From NCBI GenBank assembly GCA_023441905.1, contig JAEZNC010000244.1:1-13364 (forward strand): a DNA stretch of 13,364 nt. Direction: 5' to 3'. Below the pieces are notes generated by a model. The model worked only from the letters and a program-made list of their open reading frames with translations, did no database searches and had not been told where the DNA came from. How positions within the stretch are numbered: the first letter of the stretch is position 1; each line of letters opens with the position of its first letter. A program made the position numbers and the translations under genes. Shown piece after piece: positions 6,716 to 13,032 of the stretch. The DNA is from Bacillota bacterium (GTDB lineage Bacteria; Bacillota; Clostridia; Christensenellales; SZUA-584).

Positions 6716-7666
6716 CTATGGCACAATGATGACGGCATTGCCCAGTTTATGGCCTGTCTCAACGTACTGATGTGCATAGGGAATCTGCTCCAAAGAAAAT
6801 GTTCTGCCGATGACCGGCTTTATTTTTCCTTCTTCATAAAGCTCTTTGATACGGGCGAACGTTTCGGCACAAAACGGTTTGGCCTTGTCGTCGATTGATA
6901 TATATCTTCCGTCCGGTGTGAGGAGCTTTTCGCACTTTGCACGATTCTGTGATCTGTCAATCATGCCAAAGGGAACAGCATCGAAAACGAGATCATAAAG
7001 CTGCCCGATATCGGCGACATCTTGTTTGGTATAGTCGATAACTTTGTCGGCTCCGAGAGATTTGACGAGTTCAAGGTTGGCTGTGCTGCAAACGCCGGTG
7101 ACATACGCGCCGTAATATTTGGCGAGCTGCACCGCAGCCGTGCCCGCAGAGCCTGAAGCGCCATAAATCAGAACGCTTTTCGCGTGCTGTATACCGCCCT
7201 GTTTAAGAAAGCCGAGCGCCAAAGAGTAACCGTACGGCAGAGCAGCCGCCTCTTCGAAGGTTGCGCCGGAGGGTATTGGCAATATCATCGCATCTTCGGG
7301 AAGGCATTTGTACTCGGCATATGTGCCCGGGCGCAGATTGTGGTTAGACCGCAGTGTCGCCCCGAAGACGCGGTCACCCTTTTTGAAGAGGTGAACGTTT
7401 TTACCCGTCGCTTCAATCTCGCCAGACAGTATAAAGCCGAACATTGGGTTTCTCGGTTTGGTGAAGCCGAAAAGCAGATGCATGATCAGCCAGTACTTCT
7501 TTGAATTCATGCGTCGGAGTATGACATCGCTGCCGGTGACGGTGGTGGCGCGTATTCTTATTAAGATTTCATTATCCTTGGTCAAGGGTTTTTTCACTTG
7601 CGTCAGCTTAAGAACCTCGGGCCCGCCGAACTTTGTACAAATTACAGCTTTCATGGTACCGTTCAT
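6716..7666 (-). CDS. zinc-independent MDR NAD(P)H oxidoreductase
   Basis: This is a medium-chain dehydrogenase/reductase of the quinone oxidoreductase/zeta-crystallin type, 316 residues. The N-terminal GroES-like domain carries the family opening (MKAVICTKFGGPEVL) and KKGDRVFG. The Rossmann domain has YGASGSAGTAAVQLAKYYGA followed by LGADKVIDY. The catalytic and structural zinc ligands of alcohol dehydrogenases are missing, which points to NADPH-dependent reduction of quinones or other activated alkenes; the substrate is unknown. The start at 7666 abuts the stop of the upstream membrane-protein gene with no gap; AAGGA lies ten bases before it. M5 at 7654 also matches the family start but has no ribosome site. 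It is the last gene of the sigma-membrane protein-oxidoreductase set, and no clear terminator follows. Confidence 0.92.
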   Translation of the reverse strand: MNGTMKAVICTKFGGPEVLKLTQVKKPLTKDNEILIRIRATTVTGSDVILRRMNSKKYWLIMHLLFGFTKPRNPMFGFILSGEIEATGKNVHLFKKGDRVFGATLRSNHNLRPGTYAEYKCLPEDAMILPIPSGATFEEAAALPYGYSLALGFLKQGGIQHAKSVLIYGASGSAGTAAVQLAKYYGAYVTGVCSTANLELVKSLGADKVIDYTKQDVADIGQLYDLVFDAVPFGMIDRSQNRAKCEKLLTPDGRYISIDDKAKPFCAETFARIKELYEEGKIKPVIGRTFSLEQIPYAHQYVETGHKLGNAVIIVP

Positions 7667-8083
7667 TTACTTCCCGTCCTTTCTTTCCATATAATCATCA
7701 AACGCCTTTTTGCCTTCGCTTTGCCACCATTCATCGTAAAACTTCCAGTCATCGCTTGTATCCGCTTCTTCCTCCGGATCTCTGTTATCTTTTTTTCGCT
7801 TCTTCGCGCCGTAATTCCACGAACAGCCAAATAGAAAGCGTGCGAGCGCGAACAGCCCGACGGCCTGCCAATAGGTGACAGCGGGGAGGCTGAATACAGC
7901 TGTCATAACGTCGTTCCACAGCCACTGTATAATAAACCCAAACACAAGTGCGAGTACGGCGATGACAACCAGCATCATAACAGCCACAAAAATGGCCTTA
8001 TACCATTTCGGCCTTTTCTCCCATCTGTCTTTGGCTCTTTGCCTTCTGTTTTTAAAACTCTTTTCATAGTTTGGTGCATTCAT
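7667..8083 (-). CDS. two-helix membrane protein paired with ECF sigma
   Basis: I do not recognise a family for this 138-residue protein. It has a basic N-terminus (1-28, many Arg/Lys), a hydrophobic helix (~29-53), a second helix (~66-88), then KKRKK and a charged tail rich in Asp/Glu and Trp (DDWKFYDEWWQSEGKKAFDD, ~111-130). Basic residues flank both ends of the helical pair, so both termini are predicted cytoplasmic. Its ATG overlaps the sigma-factor TGA (ATGA), so the two are made together; this is the position where ECF sigma factors usually keep their anti-sigma factor. It lacks the HxxxCxxC zinc motif of ZAS-type anti-sigma proteins. Acting as a membrane anchor that holds the sigma through its acidic tail is an untested idea; it could also be an effector. 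Confidence 0.8.
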   Translation of the reverse strand: MNAPNYEKSFKNRRQRAKDRWEKRPKWYKAIFVAVMMLVVIAVLALVFGFIIQWLWNDVMTAVFSLPAVTYWQAVGLFALARFLFGCSWNYGAKKRKKDNRDPEEEADTSDDWKFYDEWWQSEGKKAFDDYMERKDGK

Positions 8084-8625
8084 CGTTCAATCTCCTGTTC
8101 ATTTATACTTTTGAGCATTTCCCGGAGCGCTTTTACCGCCCTTGATTTTCTGGACAGAAGCGTCCCAATGGGTTCATTCCATTCTTTTGAGAGTTCCCGG
8201 AACGTTTTGCCGTTGAGCTCGGTGGCAACAAATATGGCGCGCTGCTTGCGTTCAAGCATGCTGATGGCCTGAGAAATCATCCTCATCAGCTCTTTTCTTT
8301 CCACCTCGCCGCTGACGCTCGTGCCGTCTGAGAGCAGGCTTATAAAAGAGATATCGCTGTCTTCGTCCAGAAAGCTTTCGAGTGAAACCGTATGTCTGGT
8401 TTTTCGGTAATGGTCTATCATTCTGTTGCGAAGAGACCGATAAATGTATGCGGTGAGGTTTTCGGCATCGCCGACAGAGTCTCTGCCGAGCATGTTGAGC
8501 ATGACCTCTCCGACAATATCTTCGGCGTCCATTTCGCTCAGGCTTTGTATTCTTCGTTGCACGTAGGCCTTAAGCCTTTTGTTTTCTTCAGCGAAAAAAT
8601 TGTACAGCCTGCGGTTTTTATCCAT
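8080..8625 (-). CDS. ECF-type RNA polymerase sigma factor
   Basis: This is a small sigma-70 family protein with only regions 2 and 4, about 181 residues. Region 2 covers roughly 10-75 and includes DAEDIVGEVMLNML (core binding) and LTAYIYRSLRNRMIDHYRKT (regions 2.3-2.4, -10 recognition). Region 4 is roughly 115-172: LERKQRAIFVATELNGKTFR, then ELSKEWNEPIGTLLSRKSRA with a helix-turn-helix for the -35. The linker between them (SFLDEDSDISFISLLSDGTS) is typical of the group. The start is uncertain: ATG at 8643 has no ribosome site, while ATG at 8625 has GAGGG eleven bases upstream and begins MDKNRRLYNFF; the latter is used. It overlaps the following membrane-protein gene by four bases, and a dehydrogenase follows. 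Whether it controls its own promoter cannot be told. Confidence 0.9.
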   Translation of the reverse strand: MDKNRRLYNFFAEENKRLKAYVQRRIQSLSEMDAEDIVGEVMLNMLGRDSVGDAENLTAYIYRSLRNRMIDHYRKTRHTVSLESFLDEDSDISFISLLSDGTSVSGEVERKELMRMISQAISMLERKQRAIFVATELNGKTFRELSKEWNEPIGTLLSRKSRAVKALREMLKSINEQEIER

Positions 8626-8715
8626 GTCAGTACCTGCCCTCATACTGCTTTTACGTATTAGCCTCAGAAATTATTGCATGATTTTTTATATTATATAAAA
8701 TGATGGTTTATATTG

Positions 8716-8724
8716 ATTATAACA
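8716..8724 (-). promoter_or_regulatory. extended -10 promoter for the sigma operon
   Basis: On the - strand TGTTATAAT is a perfect extended -10 (TGnTATAAT), about 90 bases before the sigma start. No convincing -35 is present 16-18 bases further up. ATCC-GTAT-GGAT sits immediately upstream as a short inverted repeat. A second TATAAT a little nearer the gene has weaker context. Confidence 0.45.
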
Positions 8725-8810
8725 TCCATACGGATATATAACTTGAACAAGCGCGAAATTGTGAAAGGCAAAGGTCTTTTGCATACCAAGCATGTGCAAG
8801 TATAAAGGAA

Positions 8811-8843
8811 TAAAAAAGACGGTATGGCAGTTCATACCGTCTT
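8811..8843 (-). terminator. rho-independent terminator of thrS
   Basis: AAGACGGTATG and CATACCGTCTT (8833-8843 and 8816-8826) form an 11-bp perfect stem with a six-base loop, followed on the - strand by a run of T. It lies just downstream of the thrS stop. Confidence 0.93.
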
Positions 8844-8856
8844 CGTGGTTATTTCG

Positions 8857-10788
8857 CTAGAATATCGTTTTCTCACCGATTTGCTGAATCACCATCTCAA
8901 GGAACGCATTGCCGTCCATCTCGCCGATGTCCCCTTCGCCGCGCTTGCGGATGGCGAGCGTGCCTTTATCCACCTCGTTGTCGCCCGCAACCGCCATGTA
9001 AGGAATGCGCTCGTTGCGTGCCTCACGGATTTTATAGCCGATCTTTTCGCTGCGAGAATCCACCGTGACGCGCACGCCGGCGGCCTTAAGTTTCTTCTCC
9101 CATTCGCGCAGGTATTCGAGCGAACGGTCGGTGATGGACATCAGACGCACCTGCTCCGGCGCAATCCAGAGCGGCATCGCGCCCGCGTATTTCTCTATCA
9201 GCATCGCGAGTGTGCGCTCGTAGCAGCCGATGGAGGAGCGGTGGATGATGTACGGACGTTTCTTTTCTCCGTCCGAATCCACATACGTCATGTCAAAATT
9301 GCCCGCGTTGGCAAAGTCGATCTGCACCGTGAACAGCGTGTCTTCCTTGCCGAACACGTTTTTAAACTGCAGGTCGAGCTTGGGGCCGTAGAACGCGGCT
9401 TCGCCGTCCGCTTCCACGTAGTTTAGGCCGATGTCGTCGAGAATTTCTTTCATGAGCCGCTGCGTGGTTTCCCAAGCCTCAGGATCGTTGATGTATTTTT
9501 CGGTGTTGCTCGGATCCCACTTGGAAAAACGGTACTTGATGTCGTCCTGTACGCCGATACAGCCCATCATGTACTGGATCAGGCTGACCACACCCTTAAA
9601 CTCATCCGCAAGCTGATCGGGGCGGCATATGATGTGCGCGTCGGCCAGCGTAAACTGGCGCACGCGAATCAGTCCGTGCATCTCACCGGATGCTTCATTG
9701 CGGAACAGCGTCGCGGTTTCACTATAGCGAATGGGCAGCTCGCGGTAGCTGTGCAGCTCGGAGTTGTAGATCATGAACTGGAACGGGCAGTCCATCGGCC
9801 GAAGCGCCATGACCTCCTCGTCCTTGCTTTCATCGCCGAGAACAAACATGCCGTCCTTATAATGATCCCAGTGACCGGAAATCTTATAGAGATCGCTCTT
9901 GGCCATCAGCGGTGTGCGCACAAGCTGATAGCCGCGCTTTTCCTCTTCATCCTCCACGAACCGGCTTAATGTCTGAATAACCTTGGTGCCCTTTTGCATG
10001 ATGAGCGGCAAACCCTGGCCCACAACATCACTGGTGGTGAAATATTTGAGCTCGCGCCCAAGCTTGTTGTGGTCGCGTTCGCGTGCTTCTTTGAGCATGT
10101 TGAGGTATGCCGCCAGTTCCTCGCTCTTTTCGAAAGCCGTGCCGTATATGCGCGTGAGCATCTTGTTCTTTTCGCTGCCGCGCCAATACGCGCCCGCCAC
10201 GCTCAAGAGCTTAAACGATTTGACTTTGCCGGTAGACAGGACATGCGGCCCCGCGCAAAGATCGGTGAAATCGCCCTGTTTGTAAAAGCTCAGCACTGCA
10301 TCATCGGGCAGGTCGTTGATGAGCTCCTGCTTGTATGGCTCATCCTTCATGAAAGCAAGCGCTTCGCTGCGGCTGAGCTCGAATTTTTCCAGCGGCAGGT
10401 CATCGGCCACAATGCGCGCCATCTCGTCCTCAATTTTTTTCAGGTCGTCCGCATCGAATGGCTTCTCCACATCGAAGTCGTAATAATAGCCGGTATCAAT
10501 AGCGGGGCCAATCGCGAGCTTCGCGCCCGGGAAAAGTCGTTTTACAGCCTGCGCCATCACGTGGGAGGCCGTGTGCCAAAGCGCCTTTTTGCCTGCTTCA
10601 TCCTCAAACGTTAAAATTTCAAGAGAGTTCCCGTCGTTCAAGATCGTGTTTAAGTCACGCACGGTGCCGTCGATTTTAGCGGCGAGCGCTTTTTTTGCGA
10701 GCTTGCCGGATATGGCTTTGGCGGCGTCCAGCGCGCTGATGCCGTTTTCAAATTCTCTTTGTTCTCCGTCTGCCAGTGTGATCTTCAT
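8857..10788 (-). CDS. thrS: threonine--tRNA ligase
   Basis: This class II synthetase charges tRNA-Thr with threonine. All domains are present at the usual length (643 residues): an N-terminal TGS domain (~1-62), the editing domain with HTASH (H72, H76) and the DLCAGPH motif (C178, H182) that removes mischarged serine, the catalytic core with motif 2 FRNEASGEMHGLIRVRQFT (~362-380) and zinc ligands C334, H385 and H516, and a C-terminal anticodon-binding domain (from ~535). DLCAGPH replaces the more common DLCRGPH, a mild variation. The ATG at 10788 has AGAGGA upstream at good spacing. Regulation is by the threonine T-box far upstream; about 430 bases of repeat-rich leader separate that terminator from the start codon. 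A strong terminator follows the gene. Confidence 0.98.
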   Translation of the reverse strand: MKITLADGEQREFENGISALDAAKAISGKLAKKALAAKIDGTVRDLNTILNDGNSLEILTFEDEAGKKALWHTASHVMAQAVKRLFPGAKLAIGPAIDTGYYYDFDVEKPFDADDLKKIEDEMARIVADDLPLEKFELSRSEALAFMKDEPYKQELINDLPDDAVLSFYKQGDFTDLCAGPHVLSTGKVKSFKLLSVAGAYWRGSEKNKMLTRIYGTAFEKSEELAAYLNMLKEARERDHNKLGRELKYFTTSDVVGQGLPLIMQKGTKVIQTLSRFVEDEEEKRGYQLVRTPLMAKSDLYKISGHWDHYKDGMFVLGDESKDEEVMALRPMDCPFQFMIYNSELHSYRELPIRYSETATLFRNEASGEMHGLIRVRQFTLADAHIICRPDQLADEFKGVVSLIQYMMGCIGVQDDIKYRFSKWDPSNTEKYINDPEAWETTQRLMKEILDDIGLNYVEADGEAAFYGPKLDLQFKNVFGKEDTLFTVQIDFANAGNFDMTYVDSDGEKKRPYIIHRSSIGCYERTLAMLIEKYAGAMPLWIAPEQVRLMSITDRSLEYLREWEKKLKAAGVRVTVDSRSEKIGYKIREARNERIPYMAVAGDNEVDKGTLAIRKRGEGDIGEMDGNAFLEMVIQQIGEKTIF

Positions 10789-10826
10789 TTTCTATTTCCT
10801 CTTTCATAGATTTCTCATATATTTGT

Positions 10827-10843
10827 CCCCGATCTGCCCGGGG
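10827..10843. repeat. GC hairpin near thrS start
   Basis: CCCCG (10827-10831) and CGGGG (10839-10843) form a 5-bp stem with a seven-base loop in the thrS leader, about 40 bases before the start codon. On the + strand it is followed by TTTT. Its role is unknown and it may be incidental. Confidence 0.3.
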
Positions 10844-10930
10844 TTTTCATCTACGATATTGTTTTTGCATTAGTCAATATCTCTGATAAGTTTCGCCAAG
10901 TCTTGAACAGTCACCATCCTTTTATCGCGG

Positions 10931-10965
10931 CCTCCTCTGAAGAGGGGTTGTCACCGACAGGTGAC
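10931..10965. repeat. palindromic repeat unit C (two hairpins)
   Basis: CTCCTC (10932-10937) pairs with GAGGGG (10942-10947), then GTCACC (10950-10955) pairs with GGTGAC (10960-10965). This is the same two-hairpin plan and orientation as the unit at 11138-11185 with diverged sequence. Confidence 0.6.
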
Positions 10966-11045
10966 AGGGGGAGAGATATTGGCTTAAAGCAACACGCTCC
11001 ATATCGGTGACTGACGAGGTGCTGCGGCGAACGCCTGCAAACCGC

Positions 11046-11090
11046 CCCTCATTCGGCGCTCCGGGCCACCTTCCCCCGAGAGGGGAAGGC
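11046..11090. repeat. palindromic repeat unit B (inverted copy)
   Basis: CCTCATTCGG at the left is followed by CCTTCCCC (11069-11076), which pairs with GGGGAAGG (11082-11089). It is in the opposite orientation to the unit at 11138-11185, whose reverse complement also reads CCTCAT, a GC hairpin, then CTTCCCC...GGGGAAG. Confidence 0.62.
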
Positions 11091-11137
11091 TATCCTGCCG
11101 ATCGTCTCGGTGTCGATAGACAGATGTTCACCCGATG

Positions 11138-11185
11138 GCTTCCCCTGGAGGGGAAGCTGTCGCCTCAAGGCGACTGATGAGGTGT
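11138..11185. repeat. palindromic repeat unit A (two perfect hairpins)
   Basis: GCTTCCCC (11138-11145) pairs with GGGGAAGC (11150-11157) across TGGA; GTCGCC (11159-11164) pairs with GGCGAC (11169-11174) across TCAA; the conserved end TGATGAGGTGT follows. This is the best-preserved copy in the window. Confidence 0.7.
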
Positions 11186-11220
11186 GGACGGTTTACGACA
11201 ACTAAGGGGTTTGCATCAAA

Positions 11221-11248
11221 TAAAAAACCCATGTGCATTGCACATGGG
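11221..11248 (-). terminator. T-box terminator hairpin
   Basis: CCCATGTG and CACATGGG (11241-11248 and 11228-11235) form an 8-bp stem with a five-base loop, followed by six T on the - strand. It is the attenuation switch of the T-box. Confidence 0.93.
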
Positions 11249-11436
11249 ACGATTTAACAAACCGCGGTTCCACCCATCTTCCATCGATATGGCTCTTTAT
11301 CGGCCGATACGGGGGCCAGCCCATTCATGGTTAAGGTGGTTTCGTTTTCTGCAGCGTCCGGCACACTTGCAGCCTATGGTGTGCGCGTCTCTATCATACG
11401 CTTTTGACAGGAAAATTACTTGTCCTTATCCGTACA
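11221..11436 (-). promoter_or_regulatory. threonine T-box riboswitch of thrS
   Basis: The leader has the expected T-box parts on the - strand. Stem I begins near GGACAAGTA (the AGTA part of the S-turn), with AGAGA and GGCTGCAAG segments. The 3' side of the specifier loop reads GAA followed by ACC, a Thr codon (11340-11338), and then a second ACC. The antiterminator motif GGGTGGAACCGCGG lies at 11275-11262. A terminator hairpin and T run follow. Uncharged tRNA-Thr (GGU anticodon) is expected to pair with the specifier and with the TGGA bulge and allow read-through. The specifier identity agrees with the downstream thrS gene. Confidence 0.93.
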
Positions 11437-11442
11437 GCCATT

Positions 11443-11471
11443 ATTATATGACTGTAAATAGTGTCTGTCAA
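11443..11471 (-). promoter_or_regulatory. perfect consensus sigma-A promoter of thrS
   Basis: On the - strand TTGACA (11466-11471), a 17-base spacer and TATAAT (11443-11448) match the consensus at all twelve positions. The transcript should start near 11436, directly ahead of the T-box. It lies ten bases after the stop codon of the upstream membrane-protein gene, with no terminator between. Confidence 0.92.
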
Positions 11472-11481
11472 TCTATTAAGT

Positions 11482-12039
11482 TTAATACAGGTTTGACCGA
11501 CCGCCCGATGTGCGCCCGTCACGCTGCACCTTGTAGAAAATGCCCTGAGCGGTTCGGAATACGCCGATCAGTATGGCAACAATGCCGAGGAACAGCACGT
11601 GGTTGATGCTGAGCAAAAACGGCAGCAGTATGAGCACCACGCCCACCAGCAGCAGCAGCACGCTGATGCGTGTTTTGGAGGCGTTGCCGCCGTCCTGACG
11701 CGCATTAATGATGCCGAACAGTCCGAAAATAATAAACCAGCTCGACAGAATCACACCAAGCAGTGCGGGTGAGTTCCTGATGATGATGAGCAGCAGGAAC
11801 AAAACAAGATCGAGCAGCGCATGCACAAGAGACGGAACAAAAAGCCGATTCTCGTCCTTGAATTTGTATGCCTTGTAAAAGTAATAGAGACTGAAAAGCA
11901 GCACCCCGATGGTCAGAAGAAAGGTGAGCACATTGAGCCCGCTCTCCTGTGATACGAGCAGATAGATACCCACAGCCAACACAATGAGCCCCGTTAAAAT
12001 GACGAACCACCATGGCATCGTTTTATCTTTACTGAACAT
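11482..12039 (-). CDS. HdeD/DUF308-like six-helix membrane protein
   Basis: This is a polytopic membrane protein with about six helices in 185 residues: WWFVILTGLIVLAVGIYLLV, then NVLTFLLTIGVLLFSLYYFY, then LVHALLDLVLFLLLIII, then LLGVILSSWFIIFGLFGI, then ISVLLLLVGVVLILLPFLL and a last LGIVAILIGVFRTAQGIFY. Paired helices ending in a short basic loop, and the FRTAQGI ending, resemble DUF308/HdeD proteins, some linked to acid stress in enterobacteria; no biochemical role is established here. The start at 12039 (MFSKDKTMPWW) is preferred because GAGAGGAG lies upstream, though 13 bases away; ATG at 12072 has a weak site. The C-terminus is basic and polar (QRDGRTSGGRSNLY). It is probably monocistronic with its own promoter, but read-through into the thrS leader is possible. 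Confidence 0.8.
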   Translation of the reverse strand: MFSKDKTMPWWFVILTGLIVLAVGIYLLVSQESGLNVLTFLLTIGVLLFSLYYFYKAYKFKDENRLFVPSLVHALLDLVLFLLLIIIRNSPALLGVILSSWFIIFGLFGIINARQDGGNASKTRISVLLLLVGVVLILLPFLLSINHVLFLGIVAILIGVFRTAQGIFYKVQRDGRTSGGRSNLY

Positions 12040-12095
12040 ATTCGGATAAACGCTCCTCTCGGCCAAAAACATATAATGATTCTTCTGTTAAGATA

Positions 12096-12125
12096 ATAAT
12101 ACCACCAAAATACAAACGAAAACAA
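12096..12125 (-). promoter_or_regulatory. possible promoter of the DUF308-like gene
   Basis: On the - strand TTGTTT (12120-12125), 18 bases and TATTAT (12096-12101) resemble a sigma-A promoter. It is 57 bases before the favoured start at 12039. Confidence 0.5.
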
Positions 12126-12156
12126 CAGTCCACAGGACAATCATTTAAGATTTTTT

Positions 12157-12978
12157 TTAAAAGCCTTCGCCCATCACTTCTTTCACGTCCGCCACAATCA
12201 CAAACGCGTTTTCATCAATGCTTCTCACAATACGCTTCAGCTTTGCGCCTTCCGTGTGCCACCGTAGTACGCACAGCAGCACCTCCTTTTCTTTTCCGCT
12301 GTACACGCCCTTTGCGGAAAGTGCCGTGACGCCGCGGCTCAGTTTTTCGATGATGACCTTAGAAATTTCGTCGTTTTTTTCGGATATGATGTAAAACGCC
12401 TTGGATGCGGCAAGTCCCACGGTCATCACCTCAATGAGCTTGGTTGTCACATACAGCGATGCGATGGCATAAAGCGCAGCCTGCGGTTCAAAAAGAAATC
12501 CCGCGGCGGCAATAACGAAGAAGTCGATGGCAAACACGAAGGTGCTGATGCCGATATGCTTAAACTTGGCGCTCAGCATCTTGGCTGCCATATCTGTGCC
12601 GCCCGTGCTGCCGCCGCAGCGCACCACAAGGCCGATGCCCGCACCCACAAACACGCCGCCGTAAACGCATCCCAAAAACATGTCCTGCGATTGCGGTACC
12701 GGTATGAATTCGGCCAGCAGCGAATAGAGCACGAGCGCGTAAGCGGTACGAATCGCGAAACTCCTGCCCGCGAACTTGTAGCCGGCCACAAACAAAGGCA
12801 CGTTGAGCACGGCAATTGTAATGCCGAGAGGAAATCCAAAAATGTGATAGAATATTGTCGCAATACCGCTGATGCCGCCCGCGGCGATTTTATTGGGAAC
12901 CAGAAACAGGTTGAGCCCGGCCACGGCGACCGCGACGCCCACTGTGATCAATATGTAGTCTCTTATCCGGCTGTTCAT
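12157..12978 (-). CDS. YitT family membrane protein (DUF161/DUF2179)
   Basis: This 273-residue protein has the two-part YitT structure: an N-terminal membrane domain with about five or six helices (RDYILITVGVAVAVAGLNLF, then PNKIAAGGISGIATI) and a C-terminal soluble DUF2179 domain (~195-273; KAFYIISEKNDEISKVIIEK ... GVTALSAKGVYSGKEKEVLL). The motif RCGGSTGGTD in the middle is characteristic of the family. The function is not known for most members. GGAGG precedes the ATG at 12978 by a few bases. It lies 52 bases after the mazF stop on the same strand, with a hairpin between; no separate promoter fits in that space, so it probably depends on transcription that escapes the hairpin. Confidence 0.93.
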   Translation of the reverse strand: MNSRIRDYILITVGVAVAVAGLNLFLVPNKIAAGGISGIATIFYHIFGFPLGITIAVLNVPLFVAGYKFAGRSFAIRTAYALVLYSLLAEFIPVPQSQDMFLGCVYGGVFVGAGIGLVVRCGGSTGGTDMAAKMLSAKFKHIGISTFVFAIDFFVIAAAGFLFEPQAALYAIASLYVTTKLIEVMTVGLAASKAFYIISEKNDEISKVIIEKLSRGVTALSAKGVYSGKEKEVLLCVLRWHTEGAKLKRIVRSIDENAFVIVADVKEVMGEGF

Positions 12979-13005
12979 GGCACCTCCGAAGTCTCAATCG
13001 AATGA

Positions 13006-13032
13006 AAAGCGGAAGATGGTTTCTTCCGCTTT
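13006..13032 (-). terminator. hairpin after mazF, likely terminator or attenuator
   Basis: AAAGCGGAAGA (13006-13016) and TCTTCCGCTTT (13022-13032) form a perfect 11-bp stem with a five-base loop, overlapping the mazF stop codon. On the - strand it ends in only four T, so it may terminate partially and leave some transcript for the YitT-family gene. Confidence 0.65.

Larger units (their letters stand above)
10929..11186. repeat. cluster of palindromic repeat elements in thrS leader
   Basis: This stretch has no gene. It is packed with related GC-rich double hairpins in both orientations (units at 10931-10965, 11046-11090 and 11138-11185) plus a partial copy, GGTGACTGACGAGGTG (11006-11021), which matches 14 of 16 bases of GGCGACTGATGAGGTG at 11169-11184. 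The layout suggests repeated insertion of a small non-autonomous, MITE- or REP-like element. From memory, similar CTTCCCC...GGGGAAG plus CCTCATC sequences are scattered through intergenic regions of gut Clostridia; this needs a database check. The cluster is transcribed as part of the thrS leader. Confidence 0.7.

Noticed and set aside
8857..10614. Several 100-200 codon + strand ORFs opposite thrS
   Set aside because: They are shadows of the thrS codons, consisting of His/Arg/Val-rich low-information sequence without ribosome sites.
10870..10915. Internal thrS promoter (TTGACT and a TAGATG-like -10 on the - strand)
   Set aside because: The -10 matches poorly and spacing is not ideal, while a perfect promoter exists upstream of the T-box.
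10929..11186. CRISPR-like array
   Set aside because: Repeats are irregularly spaced, diverged, in both orientations and without unique spacers of constant size; no cas gene is nearby.
12120..12170. Terminator for the YitT-family gene
   Set aside because: Only a 4-bp GTCC/GGAC stem with a broken T run is present; too weak to call.
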